From Candidatus Leptofilum proximum (GTDB taxonomy: Bacteria; Chloroflexota; Anaerolineae; Promineifilales; Promineifilaceae): 64,000 nucleotides of DNA. Under the pieces are notes generated by a model, which worked only from the letters and a program-made list of their open reading frames with translations, did no database searches and had not been told where the DNA came from. The position numbers were made by a program, and so were the translations under genes. Every line of letters begins with the position of its first letter. The stretch's first letter is position 1. The stretch spans positions 1,178,001 through 1,242,000 of the forward strand of contig JADJXK010000002.1 in the NCBI GenBank assembly GCA_016710325.1, written 5' to 3'. This document shows positions 39,102 to 48,900 of the stretch, one piece after another.

Positions 39102-40412
39102 GTGAAAAAAACACCCCTTTTGCTGACCCTGCTGGCCTTGCTTGGCCTGATGCTGGCCGCCTGCGGCAGCGCAACGACGACCGATACGGCCGTCCCTAAC
39201 GAATCCACCACCGACGGCGATAACGGCATCGTCAACACTTCGGCACAGTCCAGCGTGCCCACGCAGGATGTTGACGTCACTGAAGAGATCGTCACCACCC
39301 AGACCTACATCGACCTGTACAACCGCCTCAACGATTCCGTCGTCAATATCCAGGTTGTTAGCCCCAATTCAGGGCTTGACCTCTCTCAATTCCAAATCAT
39401 CCCCAATCCCGAAGATCCCGATTCTGAACTGCCCGAGGACTTTCCGGAATTGCCTGACGATTTCCACGAAGAGCTGGAAGCTTTCCCCTTACAATCCCAG
39501 GGCTCTGGTTTTGTGTACGACAAAGAAGGCCACATCATCACCAACAACCACGTTGTGGCCAATGCCACCCGCATCACCGTCATCTTTTCCGATGACACCG
39601 AAGCCGAAGCCGAAATTGTGGGCACCGACCCCGGCTCCGACCTGGCCGTCCTTAAGGTGGAGGTTGATCCTGACCGCCTGGTGCCGGTAACTATTGGCAA
39701 CTCCGACAGTTTGCAAGTAGGGCAGCTGGTAGCCGCCATCGGCAACCCGTTTGGTCTGACTGGGTCTATGTCTACCGGCATCATCTCTGGACTCGGCCGT
39801 GTCCTGCCCGGCGGTGCATCTGCTCCCGGCGGACAACGCTTCAACATCCCCGACATCATCCAAACAGACACTGCTATCAACCCCGGCAACTCTGGCGGCC
39901 CACTGCTAAACTTAAGCGGTGAGGTGATTGGCGTCAACACCGCCATCCAACTCAACGGCAACAGCGCGTTTGGCGCCATGCCCAGCTTTGGCGGCATCAG
40001 CTACGTGGTACCGTCCAACATTCTCACCCAGGTTGTGCCCCAGCTCATCGAAAATGGGGAAATCTCTTACCCCTGGCTCGGTATCTCCGGCACTACCCTG
40101 ACCGATGATCTGGCCCAGGCAATGGAGCTGCCTGCCGAGCAAAACGGCGTGCTGGTTTATGAAGTGATCGAAGATGGCCCGGCGGCGGCGGCCGGTCTGC
40201 AAGGCACCGATGAGCAAACCACCATCGACGGCTTTACGGCCTTCATCGGCGGCGACGTCATCACCAGGATGAACGATGAGGTCATCAACAACTTCGATGA
40301 CCTGCTCACCTACATCGTGCGCCAGACCAGCGTGGGGCAAACCGTCACCCTGGAAATTATCCGCGATGGCGAGACGCAAAACATTGAGGTAACGCTTCAG
40401 GCCCGGCCTTAA
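39102..40412 (+). CDS. HtrA/DegP-type serine protease, lipoprotein
   Basis: 436 residues from GTG 39102 (MKKTPLLLTLLALLG), preceded by CTGGAGG; the lipobox 'LAACGS' fits this start and not the longer frame from 38994. Acidic linker to about residue 135. Trypsin-like domain with catalytic His147 region ('IITNNHVV'), Asp ('SDLAVLK', near 179) and Ser ('NPGNSGGPLL', near 262). One C-terminal PDZ domain ('YPWLGISGTTLTDDLAQAM', 'GGDVITRMNDEVINNFDDLLTYI') follows. It would perform protein quality control outside the membrane. Confidence 0.93.
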   Translation: MKKTPLLLTLLALLGLMLAACGSATTTDTAVPNESTTDGDNGIVNTSAQSSVPTQDVDVTEEIVTTQTYIDLYNRLNDSVVNIQVVSPNSGLDLSQFQIIPNPEDPDSELPEDFPELPDDFHEELEAFPLQSQGSGFVYDKEGHIITNNHVVANATRITVIFSDDTEAEAEIVGTDPGSDLAVLKVEVDPDRLVPVTIGNSDSLQVGQLVAAIGNPFGLTGSMSTGIISGLGRVLPGGASAPGGQRFNIPDIIQTDTAINPGNSGGPLLNLSGEVIGVNTAIQLNGNSAFGAMPSFGGISYVVPSNILTQVVPQLIENGEISYPWLGISGTTLTDDLAQAMELPAEQNGVLVYEVIEDGPAAAAGLQGTDEQTTIDGFTAFIGGDVITRMNDEVINNFDDLLTYIVRQTSVGQTVTLEIIRDGETQNIEVTLQARP

Positions 40413-40419
40413 ACTGCTC

Positions 40420-40513
40420 GCAGGTTTGCAAGTGGCAAGTGTGCAAGTTGCAGGTGGCAAGTGGAAGGTTATCTGCAACCTGCAACTTGCCACTTTCTAC
40501 TTCTCACTTTCAC
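40420..40513. repeat. Heptad palindrome between htrA and the thioredoxin gene
   Basis: Units such as TGCAAGT, GGCAAGT, TGCAGGT, GGCAAGT on the left and ACCTGCA, ACTTGCC, ACTTTCT, ACTTCTC on the right, complementary around a short centre near 40470. It may also terminate htrA transcription. Confidence 0.85.
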
Positions 40514-40576
40514 GAACTGTCCCATTCAAGTGCTTCATGCTAAAATGACCCCAAGACCACTTAAAGAGGTTACATT

Positions 40577-41395
40577 GTGATAATTGACGTAAACGAAGAA
40601 ACATTCATCGAGGATGTGTTGGAACAGTCGGAAGAACTGCCGGTTATTGTAGATTTCTGGGCGCCGTGGTGTGGCCCGTGCCGCATGTTAAGCCCAATTC
40701 TGGAGAAATTGGCGGCTGATCCCACCCTGAATTTTGTATTGGCCAAAGTCAACGTAGACAACAACCCGAACCTGTCGATGCAGTACCGGGTACAAAGCAT
40801 TCCAGCCGTGTTGGCCTTTGTCGATGGCGATGTCGCCGACGAGTTTATTGGCGTGCAGCCGGAACCGAAGATTCGCCAGTTTATCGAGAAGCTTATCCCC
40901 AGCGAGTTGGATGAAGCCCTGGGTGACGCCGAGAGCCTGTTGGGTACCCGCCACTGGGTCAAGGCCGAACAGGCGTATCGTGAAATTATGGAGGAATATC
41001 CCAACCGGGCCGACGTGGCCCTGAACCTGGCCAAAGCTTTGCTGGCCCAGGGCGAAGGGTGCGAGTCGCGCGATTACTTGAAGGGCATCAAAGATGGCAA
41101 AGAACTGGTGGAAGCTGAAAAGCTGCTGCCGCTGGCCAACTATTTGTGCCTCATTGCCGAGGACTTAACCGAGGATGATGAGCTGTCGGCGCTGGAAATA
41201 CAGTACCGGCAGGGGGCACGGTTGATCAGCCGGGGCAACCTGGAAGCGGCCCTGGACGGCCTTATCGATGTGCTGCGCCAGGACAGGCGCTACGGCCAGG
41301 CGCGGCAGGTGATGCTGGGCCTGTTTGCCCTGCTCGGCGACGACGACGACCTGACGCAGACGTACCGGGTTGAACTGGCTTCTGTGTTATTTTAA
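40577..41395 (+). CDS. Thioredoxin-TPR protein (CnoX/YbbN-like chaperedoxin)
   Basis: 272 residues from GTG 40577 with AGAGG upstream. N-terminal thioredoxin domain with active site W-C32-G-P-C35 ('DFWAPWCGPCRML') and cis-Pro loop 'QSIPAVLAF'. The C-terminal part (about 115-272) is helical with tetratricopeptide-like repeats ('WVKAEQAYREIMEEYPNRADVALNLAKALL'). This is the YbbN/CnoX layout; such proteins act as redox-protected holdases in the cytoplasm. Unlike E. coli CnoX, a CGPC motif is retained, so reductase activity is possible. A terminator follows. Confidence 0.92.
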   Translation: MIIDVNEETFIEDVLEQSEELPVIVDFWAPWCGPCRMLSPILEKLAADPTLNFVLAKVNVDNNPNLSMQYRVQSIPAVLAFVDGDVADEFIGVQPEPKIRQFIEKLIPSELDEALGDAESLLGTRHWVKAEQAYREIMEEYPNRADVALNLAKALLAQGEGCESRDYLKGIKDGKELVEAEKLLPLANYLCLIAEDLTEDDELSALEIQYRQGARLISRGNLEAALDGLIDVLRQDRRYGQARQVMLGLFALLGDDDDLTQTYRVELASVLF

Positions 41396-41400
41396 TTCCC

Positions 41401-41444
41401 GTAGAGACGTTGCATGTAGAGACGTTGCAATGCAACGTCTCTAC
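41401..41444. repeat. GTAGAGACGTTGCA palindromic repeat
   Basis: GTAGAGACGTTGCA occurs at 41401 and 41416, followed by its exact reverse complement ending at 41444; 41416-41444 is a perfect palindrome around one A. From memory, very similar sequences are abundant in filamentous cyanobacteria. Confidence 0.9.
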
Positions 41445-41457
41445 CCAAATTTTTACC

Positions 41458-41494
41458 AAACGCCCGGTGTACCAGACGCGGGCGTTTTATTTTG
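41458..41494 (+). terminator. Intrinsic terminator after the thioredoxin-TPR gene
   Basis: Stem AAACGCCCG (41458-41466) / CGGGCGTTT (41479-41487), followed by a T-rich run (TTATTTT). It ends just before the ATG of the next gene. Confidence 0.8.
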
Positions 41495-41495
41495 T

Positions 41496-42446
41496 ATGAT
41501 TGTTTCGTCGAAGGTGACGGCCGTATTCCACCAAAAACCCTTGCTAGACTACCTGGCAGGCCGCTTCACCTACCAGACCCGCGATACCTGGCAGGCGCGC
41601 ATTGATGCGGGCGAGGTGACCTGCAACGGCCGCCCCACCATCCCCCACCAGATCGTCCGCCAGGGAGACGTGATCGCCTGTGACCTCCCTGAACCGCCCC
41701 TGCCAGAGATCAACCTGGATTACCAATTGGTGTACGAAGATCCCTGGCTGCTGGCGGTGAACAAGCCGGGGAATTTGAAGGTGCACGGACACGGCCGTTT
41801 TGTCCAGGCTAACCTCGTGTACCAGCTACGCTACAGCCACACGCCGCCCTACCCCGAAGCGACGCTCATCAACCGGCTGGATCGCGACACCTCGGGCATT
41901 GTCCTGCTGGCGCGGGATGCCGACACTTTGCGCGAGGTGCAGGCCCAGTTTGCCGCCCGCACCGTGGCCAAAACATACCTGGCCGTGGTGCAGGGCATTC
42001 CGGCAGCGGCCGTGCAAACCATCGACCTGCCCATTGACCGCCTGCCCAGTGCCGAGGGCGTGTACCGCTTTGGTGTGGTGAAAGGTGGCAAACCGGCGCA
42101 AACGGCGGTGGAAGTGATACGGCCGTTTCCACCCCACCACACCCTCGTCCGCCTCACCCCCCAAACCGGACGCACGCACCAGCTGCGCGTCCACCTGGCC
42201 GCCATCGGCCATCCCATCGCCGGGGACCGGCTCTACACTCTGAATGACGCCGAATTTTTGGCCTGGTGTGAGGACAATAGCCGCGACGGCGTGCCGCTGC
42301 CGCGCCAGGCGCTGCACTGCGCCCAAACCACCATCTGGCACCCGCAGCTGAAACGGCCTCTCACCCTCACCGCCCCTTTGGCCACCGACATCGTTGCTTT
42401 TTTGCACACGCTTGATCCATCGTTTGAGATCAACACCCTTTACTGA
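41496..42446 (+). CDS. RluA-family pseudouridine synthase
   Basis: 316 residues from ATG 41496 (MIVSSKVTAVFHQKPLL); a longer frame from 41370 would run through the palindrome and terminator. N-terminal S4-like part ('LLDYLAGRF..RDTWQARIDAGEVTCNGRP'), then the catalytic motif 'INRLDRDTSGIVLLAR' with Asp129, and 'RLTPQTGRTHQLRVHLAAIGHPIAGD'. It isomerises uridine in rRNA or tRNA; the exact site is not readable. The near-absence of a leader after the upstream terminator suggests a start very close to the transcript 5' end or read-through from upstream. Confidence 0.92.
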   Translation: MIVSSKVTAVFHQKPLLDYLAGRFTYQTRDTWQARIDAGEVTCNGRPTIPHQIVRQGDVIACDLPEPPLPEINLDYQLVYEDPWLLAVNKPGNLKVHGHGRFVQANLVYQLRYSHTPPYPEATLINRLDRDTSGIVLLARDADTLREVQAQFAARTVAKTYLAVVQGIPAAAVQTIDLPIDRLPSAEGVYRFGVVKGGKPAQTAVEVIRPFPPHHTLVRLTPQTGRTHQLRVHLAAIGHPIAGDRLYTLNDAEFLAWCEDNSRDGVPLPRQALHCAQTTIWHPQLKRPLTLTAPLATDIVAFLHTLDPSFEINTLY

Positions 42447-42470
42447 GGCAGGCTCCGAACCTGGAACAAG

Positions 42471-42551
42471 GGCAGCGCCTCGGCGCTGCCAAAGATCGCG
42501 GGGGTTTTTCAGGTTTTGGGAGCAAAATGCTCCCAAAACCTGAAAAACCCC
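42471..42551. repeat. Two perfect palindromes after the RluA gene
   Basis: GGCAGCGCC/GGCGCTGCC (42471-42490), then a perfect 24-bp stem with an AAA loop: 42501-42524 pairs with 42528-42551. The second is among the longest perfect hairpins in the window. Confidence 0.92.
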
Positions 42552-42581
42552 AGTCATCCTCCCCGCACGGGGCGCAAAGCA

Positions 42582-42602
42582 CCCTCGTGCGGGATGCCAA
42601 CT
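42582..42602. repeat. 21-bp repeat, copy 1
   Basis: CCCTCGTGCGGGATGCCAAC followed by T is identical to 50829-50849. Both copies are intergenic and adjacent to GGCGC-rich sequence. Confidence 0.8.
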
Positions 42603-42718
42603 CAGCGATTACAAAAATTTATGGATAACACACCAAAAAGTGCATACTATGTCTCTCTTTTTCTCGGAGCATAAAAAACGGCCGTATACTTTCAGCACAC
42701 AACTTTGGAGGTAAACAA

Positions 42719-43927
42719 ATGCCAATTCTAGACAACTACCAGCAGTTTAACGGCCGTCACTGGGAAACCGGCACGGTTTGTAACTTTTTGGCCTACACCG
42801 GAGTGAAAGCACCGCACACGGGACGGCCGTACAGCGAAGCCTTACTCATGGGCATCAGCGGCGGCGCGGTGATGGGTTACTTCTCCTTCGCCTACGAGGG
42901 CTACGATCCCCAGGCCCGCATCCTCACCCGCAATACCTTCGATCCGCTGGACACGATGCTGGCCCGCCTGGGCATCGTGCAAAACCGCCTGCACACCACC
43001 AACCCAGACAAAGCCGTGGCCAATCTGGTAGACACCCTGGCAGACGGCGAGCCAGCCATCGTCTGGGCCGATTTTTTCAGCCTGCCCTACAATGCTTTCC
43101 CCTACGACGAAGGCATGTGGGCCATGTTCCCCATCCTGGTCTACGGCTACGATCAAGCCACCACCACCGCCCACATCGCCGACCGGGCCCGCGTGCCGCT
43201 CACCGTCAGCACCGAGGCGCTGCACAAAGCCCGTGCCCGCGTGAAAAAAGACAAGTTTCGTGTGCTCACCCTGGAGCCCCCTATGCCCGACAAGCTGCCG
43301 GGCGCCGTGCAGGCAGGCATCTGGGACTGCCTGAAGCTGTACACCGAAAAACCACCCAGAGGCTCCAAAAACAACTTTGGCCTGGCCGCCTATGAGAACT
43401 GGGCCAGACTGCTCACCAAACCCAAGACACGTCTCAGCTGGGCGCGCGAGTTTCCCCGCGGGCGCAAGCTGCTGGCCGGGCTGATGGGCGCTTTTCACGA
43501 CATCAACTGCTTTGGTAAGGTGGGCTTTGCCGAACGAGATGTCTATGCCGACTTTCTGGATGAAGCCAGTGTGATTCTGGACAAGCCCGCGCTGCAAGAA
43601 GCGGCGGCCGGATTCCGGCGCAGCGCGGCCGCGTGGGATACACTCAGCCAGGCGCTGCTGCCCGCCAACGTGCCGCTGCTGGGCGAGATGGCCCACATTC
43701 AGCTGGAGCAGCGCGATCTGCTGCTCAACCAGGGCAGCGCCGCCATCGACGAAATTAAGCAGCTAAAAGCGCGCGAAAAAGCGCTGCTGGCCCAGGCTGA
43801 AGCAGAGTTTCCGCTGAGTGAAAAAGAGGTGGAAGCGTTTCAGGCGGAGTTGGCCGAACAGGTTTTGCAGATTTGTGCCGTGGAGGAAACGGCCGTCACC
43901 AAGCTGCGCCAGGCGATGTTGGCTTAA
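42719..43927 (+). CDS. BtrH N-terminal / DUF4872-type protein
   Basis: 402 residues. The N-terminus 'NGRHWETGTVCNFLAYTG' with following 'MGISGGAVMGYFSF' and 'GEPAIVWADFFSLPYNAF' resembles the BtrH_N fold (a cysteine-protease-like acyltransferase domain), and the C-terminal half resembles DUF4872 ('AFHDINCFGKVGF..', then a long helix). BtrH transfers an acyl group in butirosin synthesis; most relatives, including this one, have no known substrate. Cys22 and His14 could be catalytic. GGAGG at 42707-42711 precedes ATG 42719, and TATACT at 42684-42689 may be a -10 box. Monocistronic. Confidence 0.65.
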   Translation: MPILDNYQQFNGRHWETGTVCNFLAYTGVKAPHTGRPYSEALLMGISGGAVMGYFSFAYEGYDPQARILTRNTFDPLDTMLARLGIVQNRLHTTNPDKAVANLVDTLADGEPAIVWADFFSLPYNAFPYDEGMWAMFPILVYGYDQATTTAHIADRARVPLTVSTEALHKARARVKKDKFRVLTLEPPMPDKLPGAVQAGIWDCLKLYTEKPPRGSKNNFGLAAYENWARLLTKPKTRLSWAREFPRGRKLLAGLMGAFHDINCFGKVGFAERDVYADFLDEASVILDKPALQEAAAGFRRSAAAWDTLSQALLPANVPLLGEMAHIQLEQRDLLLNQGSAAIDEIKQLKAREKALLAQAEAEFPLSEKEVEAFQAELAEQVLQICAVEETAVTKLRQAMLA

Positions 43928-43942
43928 CCAGGTAATCCAGGC

Positions 43943-45403
43943 TTAAATCAGCGCCTGTTCCCCAGCAGAAGCGAGCGGCAAATAAACCTGGAACGTGGTT
44001 CCCTGGTTGGCACCCTGGCTGACCACGTTCACCTGGCCCTGCATCATGCGGCTGATGGCCTGGACGATAAACAGGCCCAGCCCCAGGCCGCGCCGTTCAT
44101 CCACGTTGCTGGCGCGGTAAAACAGCTCAAACACGCGGGCCTGCTCCTGCGGCGGAATGCCAATGCCTTCATCCTGGACCTCCAGCACAAACTGGTGCTC
44201 GTCGTGCCAGAAACGGACCTGAACCTGCGTTTTATCGTCTGAATATTTCAGCGCATTGGAGACGAGGTTAGCCCCAATCTGCTGCAGCAGGTCGAGATCG
44301 GTGTGCACCGGCGTTTGCAGTTTGGCAGCGTACTGGAAGGTGACCCGGTGCGGTCGGGTTACGTCGCGCAGGATTCTTTCCGAAAGCTGCTGGCTTAGGA
44401 GGCTAAAGGGGAAGGTCTGGTAAGACGGCCGTATCCGCTCCCGCTGCGTCTGTTCCACCAGCGTCACGTCCTTCAGCAAATCGTTGAGGTAAAACACCGC
44501 CTCGCGAATGCGGCCATGAGCCGCGTCACGCCTCTCGGGCGACAATCTCTCGTAAAACTGCTGCAGCAGCTCCGACGAACTGTTGATGATGGATAGGGGC
44601 GTGCGAAATTCATGAGTCACCACGGTGATGATGCGCGATTGCAGTTCACCCAGCTCCGTTTCCAGGGCCAGCGCCTGCGCCAGCTTGCCCGCCAGCTGCT
44701 GCTCACGCGCCAGGGATTCTTCCAATTCGCTGGTGCGGGCCAAAACAGCTTCTTCCAACGCTTCATTTTGCAGCCGGTAAGCGGCCGTTTCCCGCTGTGC
44801 CTGGTTCACCACCTGCACCTGTTCGATAGCCTCATTAAAGCTGCGCCGCCACAGGTACACCAGGAGGGGCAGTGCCGAAAACATCACCATCAGCGCCAGG
44901 AACTGTGCCAGAGGTTCATAGCCGCTGTTGCCAGCCAGCCGCCCAGACGATTCCAGCCAGACCAACATACTGCCCAGGGCCCAGTTTAGCCCGGTAATGA
45001 CGATACTGACTCGCGTGCCGCTCACAAAACCGGCCACCAGGGGCGTCAGCGTAACGACGCTGATAAACGGTGTGCCGGTTAACCCCTCCGGGCCAGCTAC
45101 CGTCGTTATGGCCAGCGTAATCCACAAAACGACTGATATCAAATGCCCCGTTTCGTGCACCCAACCCGCATTCAGGCTGAACTTGGCCAGCACCAGGCAA
45201 ATTAGCAGCGCAACCACCGCCGCCAAAAACCGAGTTTGGTTTATGGAAGTAGTCACCAAAGGCAGCAGGACAAAAATGATGCTGATCAAAATCAGGCCAG
45301 CCCGAATTAACAAATTGATCAGGTGGGCCTGACGGGTTTTTTCTTCCTCACCAGCAAACAGGGGAGGGGCTAACCATCTTTCCAGGTACTGCACAACAGC
45401 CAT
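43943..45403 (-). CDS. Membrane-bound sensor histidine kinase
   Basis: 486 residues. Six hydrophobic helices between residues 30 and 185 form the sensor, followed by a coiled coil (about 195-255) and a HisKA domain with His in 'ITVVTHEFRTPLSIINSSSELL'. The HATPase has 'LVSNALKYSDDKTQV', 'VQDEGIGIPPQEQARVFELFYR' and 'RGLGLGLFIVQAI'. It should autophosphorylate in response to an unknown membrane signal. No response regulator lies next to it; the single receiver at 7881-8258 is one candidate partner. A small DinB-like gene precedes it on the same strand with six bases between. Confidence 0.92.
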   Translation of the reverse strand: MAVVQYLERWLAPPLFAGEEEKTRQAHLINLLIRAGLILISIIFVLLPLVTTSINQTRFLAAVVALLICLVLAKFSLNAGWVHETGHLISVVLWITLAITTVAGPEGLTGTPFISVVTLTPLVAGFVSGTRVSIVITGLNWALGSMLVWLESSGRLAGNSGYEPLAQFLALMVMFSALPLLVYLWRRSFNEAIEQVQVVNQAQRETAAYRLQNEALEEAVLARTSELEESLAREQQLAGKLAQALALETELGELQSRIITVVTHEFRTPLSIINSSSELLQQFYERLSPERRDAAHGRIREAVFYLNDLLKDVTLVEQTQRERIRPSYQTFPFSLLSQQLSERILRDVTRPHRVTFQYAAKLQTPVHTDLDLLQQIGANLVSNALKYSDDKTQVQVRFWHDEHQFVLEVQDEGIGIPPQEQARVFELFYRASNVDERRGLGLGLFIVQAISRMMQGQVNVVSQGANQGTTFQVYLPLASAGEQALI

Positions 45404-45409
45404 AAAAAT

Positions 45410-45865
45410 TTACGTTTTGATCCTTTTGCTTTCCGCATTGGCGTGCATATCCAGGTACCGCAGCCAGGCGCCAAGGGTAATCATGCCGTACCGATTGTGT
45501 TTCACCTTCATAAACTGGTCTACCATGTTGTCATCCAGCGCTTCAGCCAAAGCAACACTCTTTTTTCGTACCAGGCGAAACTCCGCTTTTAGCTGTTCCC
45601 AGGTGCGGCTGCGCGATGGCCGGTAACTGTCATAATCGTCTTCTTTGAAGGGTTCACCTAGACCCACCCGCAAACGACTCTGACCCCACAACTCAATGCC
45701 CACAATGTGGCTCAGCACCTGCCGGTTGCGCTCGCTATCTGGCGCTTTTTGAAGACGGCGTTCAATTTTTTCCCCGCTTGCCGTTAACTTTTCCCCCCAG
45801 GCCGACATGGTCCATTTTTGACCCGGCCGTTCCAACAGGAAGTGGCGCAAAAATCTCTGAAACAT
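45410..45865 (-). CDS. DinB-like four-helix protein
   Basis: 151 residues from ATG 45865 (MFQRFLRHFLLERPG). The pattern 'RQVLSHIVGIELWGQSRLRVGLGE' and 'MITLGAWLRYLDMHANAESKRI' is that of DinB/YfiT-like bundles with a putative metal site formed by His residues of helices 2 and 4 (H in 'LSHI', H in 'DMHAN'). Members act in thiol transfer or are uncharacterised. Located six bases upstream of the histidine kinase gene, so co-transcription is likely. Confidence 0.65.
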   Translation of the reverse strand: MFQRFLRHFLLERPGQKWTMSAWGEKLTASGEKIERRLQKAPDSERNRQVLSHIVGIELWGQSRLRVGLGEPFKEDDYDSYRPSRSRTWEQLKAEFRLVRKKSVALAEALDDNMVDQFMKVKHNRYGMITLGAWLRYLDMHANAESKRIKT

Positions 45866-45968
45866 AAATCTACATCTCCAGGCTTGGAAAAACAATCATA
45901 CTTTTGTGGAAACTCTAAAGACATTGGTAATAGTACAAGGGCAGCATCGTTGTCATGGCGGCTAAACC

Positions 45969-48900
45969 TTAAAGCAGCGGCGGCATTTGGTCAACCCACA
46001 GCCGGACCAACTCCGCCCGAAAGCGATAAAGCGGCGTTTTGCCCGGCTGACCAGATGGCCCAATTGGCAGCTGGCTGGCCAGCAGGTCACGGCTTTCCAG
46101 GTGGTCCAGGTCAGACTGCCAGCGATCCGGCGACACATGGCCGCGTTCACCCAGGAACTGGCGCAGGGCTTTGATGGTCACTGGCTCATCGCTGCGGCTC
46201 AGATCGGCCACGGCCCGCAGCGCCAGCCGCGCTTCCTCACTCAACTCGGCCCAAAGGTAGCGAAAATGAGTCTCGCCCCGCTCCAGAATGCGCTGCACGA
46301 CGTGATCTACGTCCACCGTGGTGAGGTAAGTGACCTCTAATTCGTTGTGTACCTGCACCAGCTCATGCAGCAGCACTTGGGCCAGGTAGGGTTGGCCAGC
46401 CGTCAGGTGCACCAAACGGCCCAGCGCCGGTGGATCATACGCCACCTTGTAAGGCGCTACCGGGCCGGTGATCAGCTGGTGCATCTCCACCGATGACAAC
46501 GGGGCAAGAGTGCGGTAAACCGCGTTCTCCAGCAGCATGGCCCAGGCGTCCACGGCCGTTTCCCCCACATTATTCCCGGTAAAAACAAAGTCGATCTGGC
46601 TCTCTTGCTGGCGCAAGGTGTGGAAAAAGCGCAGGATGTCCGCGGGCAAACGGCCGTCGGCCACCCGCTGCGGCAGCAGGTCAGCGTCATCTACCAGGAG
46701 CAGCAGCTTCTGGTCGCCCAGCAGCGGCCACAGGCTGCGTAAAAAGCGCGAGCGGAAGAAAAATTCGGGTGACTCGGCAAACTCCGTCCGGGGCGGCAGC
46801 ACGGCATTGATACCTTTTTCAGAGAGGGCAAACACAATCTCATCGGCCAGAGCGTACAAAAAATCGGCTTCGTCCTGCGCCGGATGCCCCTGCATGTCCA
46901 GGCGCACCGCCAGATGGGTGGCCGCCAGCGCTCCAGGCAGCTGGTTCAGCAGCGACGTTTTACCGATGCGCCGCACCCCCTCCAACACAATGAGACTGCT
47001 GCGGCTGGCGTGGGCCAGGCTGTCCTGCACAAAACGCAGCTGTTCGCTGCGCCCGGCAAAAAAATCGCCGGGTTGTAGCGGCGCGCCGGGCAGGTAGGGA
47101 TTGGGTTGAATGGGCAGAAACGGCCGTTCCTGCCGGGCAAAAACCAGCGTGTGGGCAAACGTCTGCCGATGGTCGGCGGCTACGTCGTCGGCAAAACGCA
47201 GTTCGCCAGCCAACCGCAGTTCCTGACGATCTGCTTCCGGCATGATAAACAGCGTCACCGGCTGCGCCGCGCCAGGTGGCAGCTCTGCCAGCTGTGCCTC
47301 GCTCTTAACACCCAGCAGATGGTAACCTTCGCCCGGCAGCAGCTGCACATGCACCGTTTGCGCCGGGCTTAAGCCCTGGTTGTGCACCTGCCACACCAGC
47401 GGCAGCTCCTCGGCAAACTCGGTGTGGTGCGTGGTTAAGGTCACCACCAGCGCGGCCTGCGCCGTCACCTGGGCTATCTCGGCCTGGATGATCTGCTGCC
47501 AGCGCCGCAGCAAGCGCTCCAGGGCGGGCAGGTGCGGCAGCGACACGGGCAGCGTTTGGGCCAACGCCGCCTGAACGGCCGTTTGCGCTTCACCAACGGC
47601 CGTTAGACTGTTCTCCAAAAAGATGAGGCGCGTGGCCAAATCTTCGGCCTGGTTCACTTTTTGCAGCTGGTGGGTAATGCGGCTGAGCTGACGGCCGTGC
47701 TGCACCACCAGGGCAGGCAGCGCGGTGCTGTTGGGCGGCGCGGGCAGCGTGAGCGCATCCACTCCCGCCAGCGTCTGAACCGGCAGCGCCGCCTGGAGCA
47801 TCTGGTAAAACGGACCCAGGTCGGTGGCCCAGCGCCAGCCGCGCTGCCCGGCCAGCAAACGGCATACGGCCGTCACCGCCCGTTCATCCAGCGCCACCTC
47901 ATGGCTCTGCCCCAGGGTGTGCAGGGCCGCGGCCACCTGGGCCACGGCCGGGTGGCTGCGCTCAGTTTGCCGGGCCAGATGGGCCAGCACGTCGTACGCC
48001 CGCGGCGTCTGCTCAAACAGGCGGTAGAGCAGCGGCAGCAGCTCCTCGCTTTGCTGGCGCACGCGCCGCCGCAGCTGCGCGGCCCGGTCCACCGGGCGGG
48101 TGCGGAAGCTGAGCACAGGCACTACCAGGAGCGCCTGCCAGCCGCCCAACACCCCAGCCACGCTCAGGGCCAGCAGCCAGGCCAGCCACGGCGCGGCAAG
48201 CACGCTGGCAACTTGCGACCCTGGACTTTGAAAAAGTGCCTGTTGGCGCTGCAGCAGGTCAACGGTTTCAGCCGCCAGCCCGTCATTGGCCGCCAACCAG
48301 TGGTCCGACCAAAGGGCCGCAGCGCCCCATAACAGATAAGCCAGGTGCAGCAGCAGCATCACCAACGCCGTCACCACGACAAACGTTGCCAGCCAAACGG
48401 CCGTCACCCGCGCCCGCCAGCGGTCCACCGGATTTTTCAGCAGCAGCACCACGCCAAAACCGAGGTTGACCAGGGCAAAAAGCAGGAGTGGCCACAACAG
48501 GGGAGAGATCTGCGCCAGTTGATCCGTGAAGGAACGCCAGGTAGCGGGCACCACCAGGGCGGCCAGTTCTGGCCAGTTTTGGGTGAAGGTCAGCAGCAGC
48601 CAGAGCAAAGCCCCGACCACCGCCACAAGAGCCATCACCAATCCCGCCCGCAGCCCGAGGCGCAGGGCGGCCTGGTCCCCGGCGAACCATTTTTTGAGCG
48701 GTTCATCTGTCTGGAGCAGATCGAGCAGCGACGGCCGTTGCGCCACCACCTCGCCCCGTCTGCGCCAGCCCACCACCGCCCCAGACACACCCCAAAAGAG
48801 GAGCAGCAGGGGCAAAACCAGCTCCGGGTGAACTGGCCAATCGCCCACCGGCTGGCTAAATTGGTGCAGCCAGGTGGCGGTAGCCGGTAAAAGATCGGCA

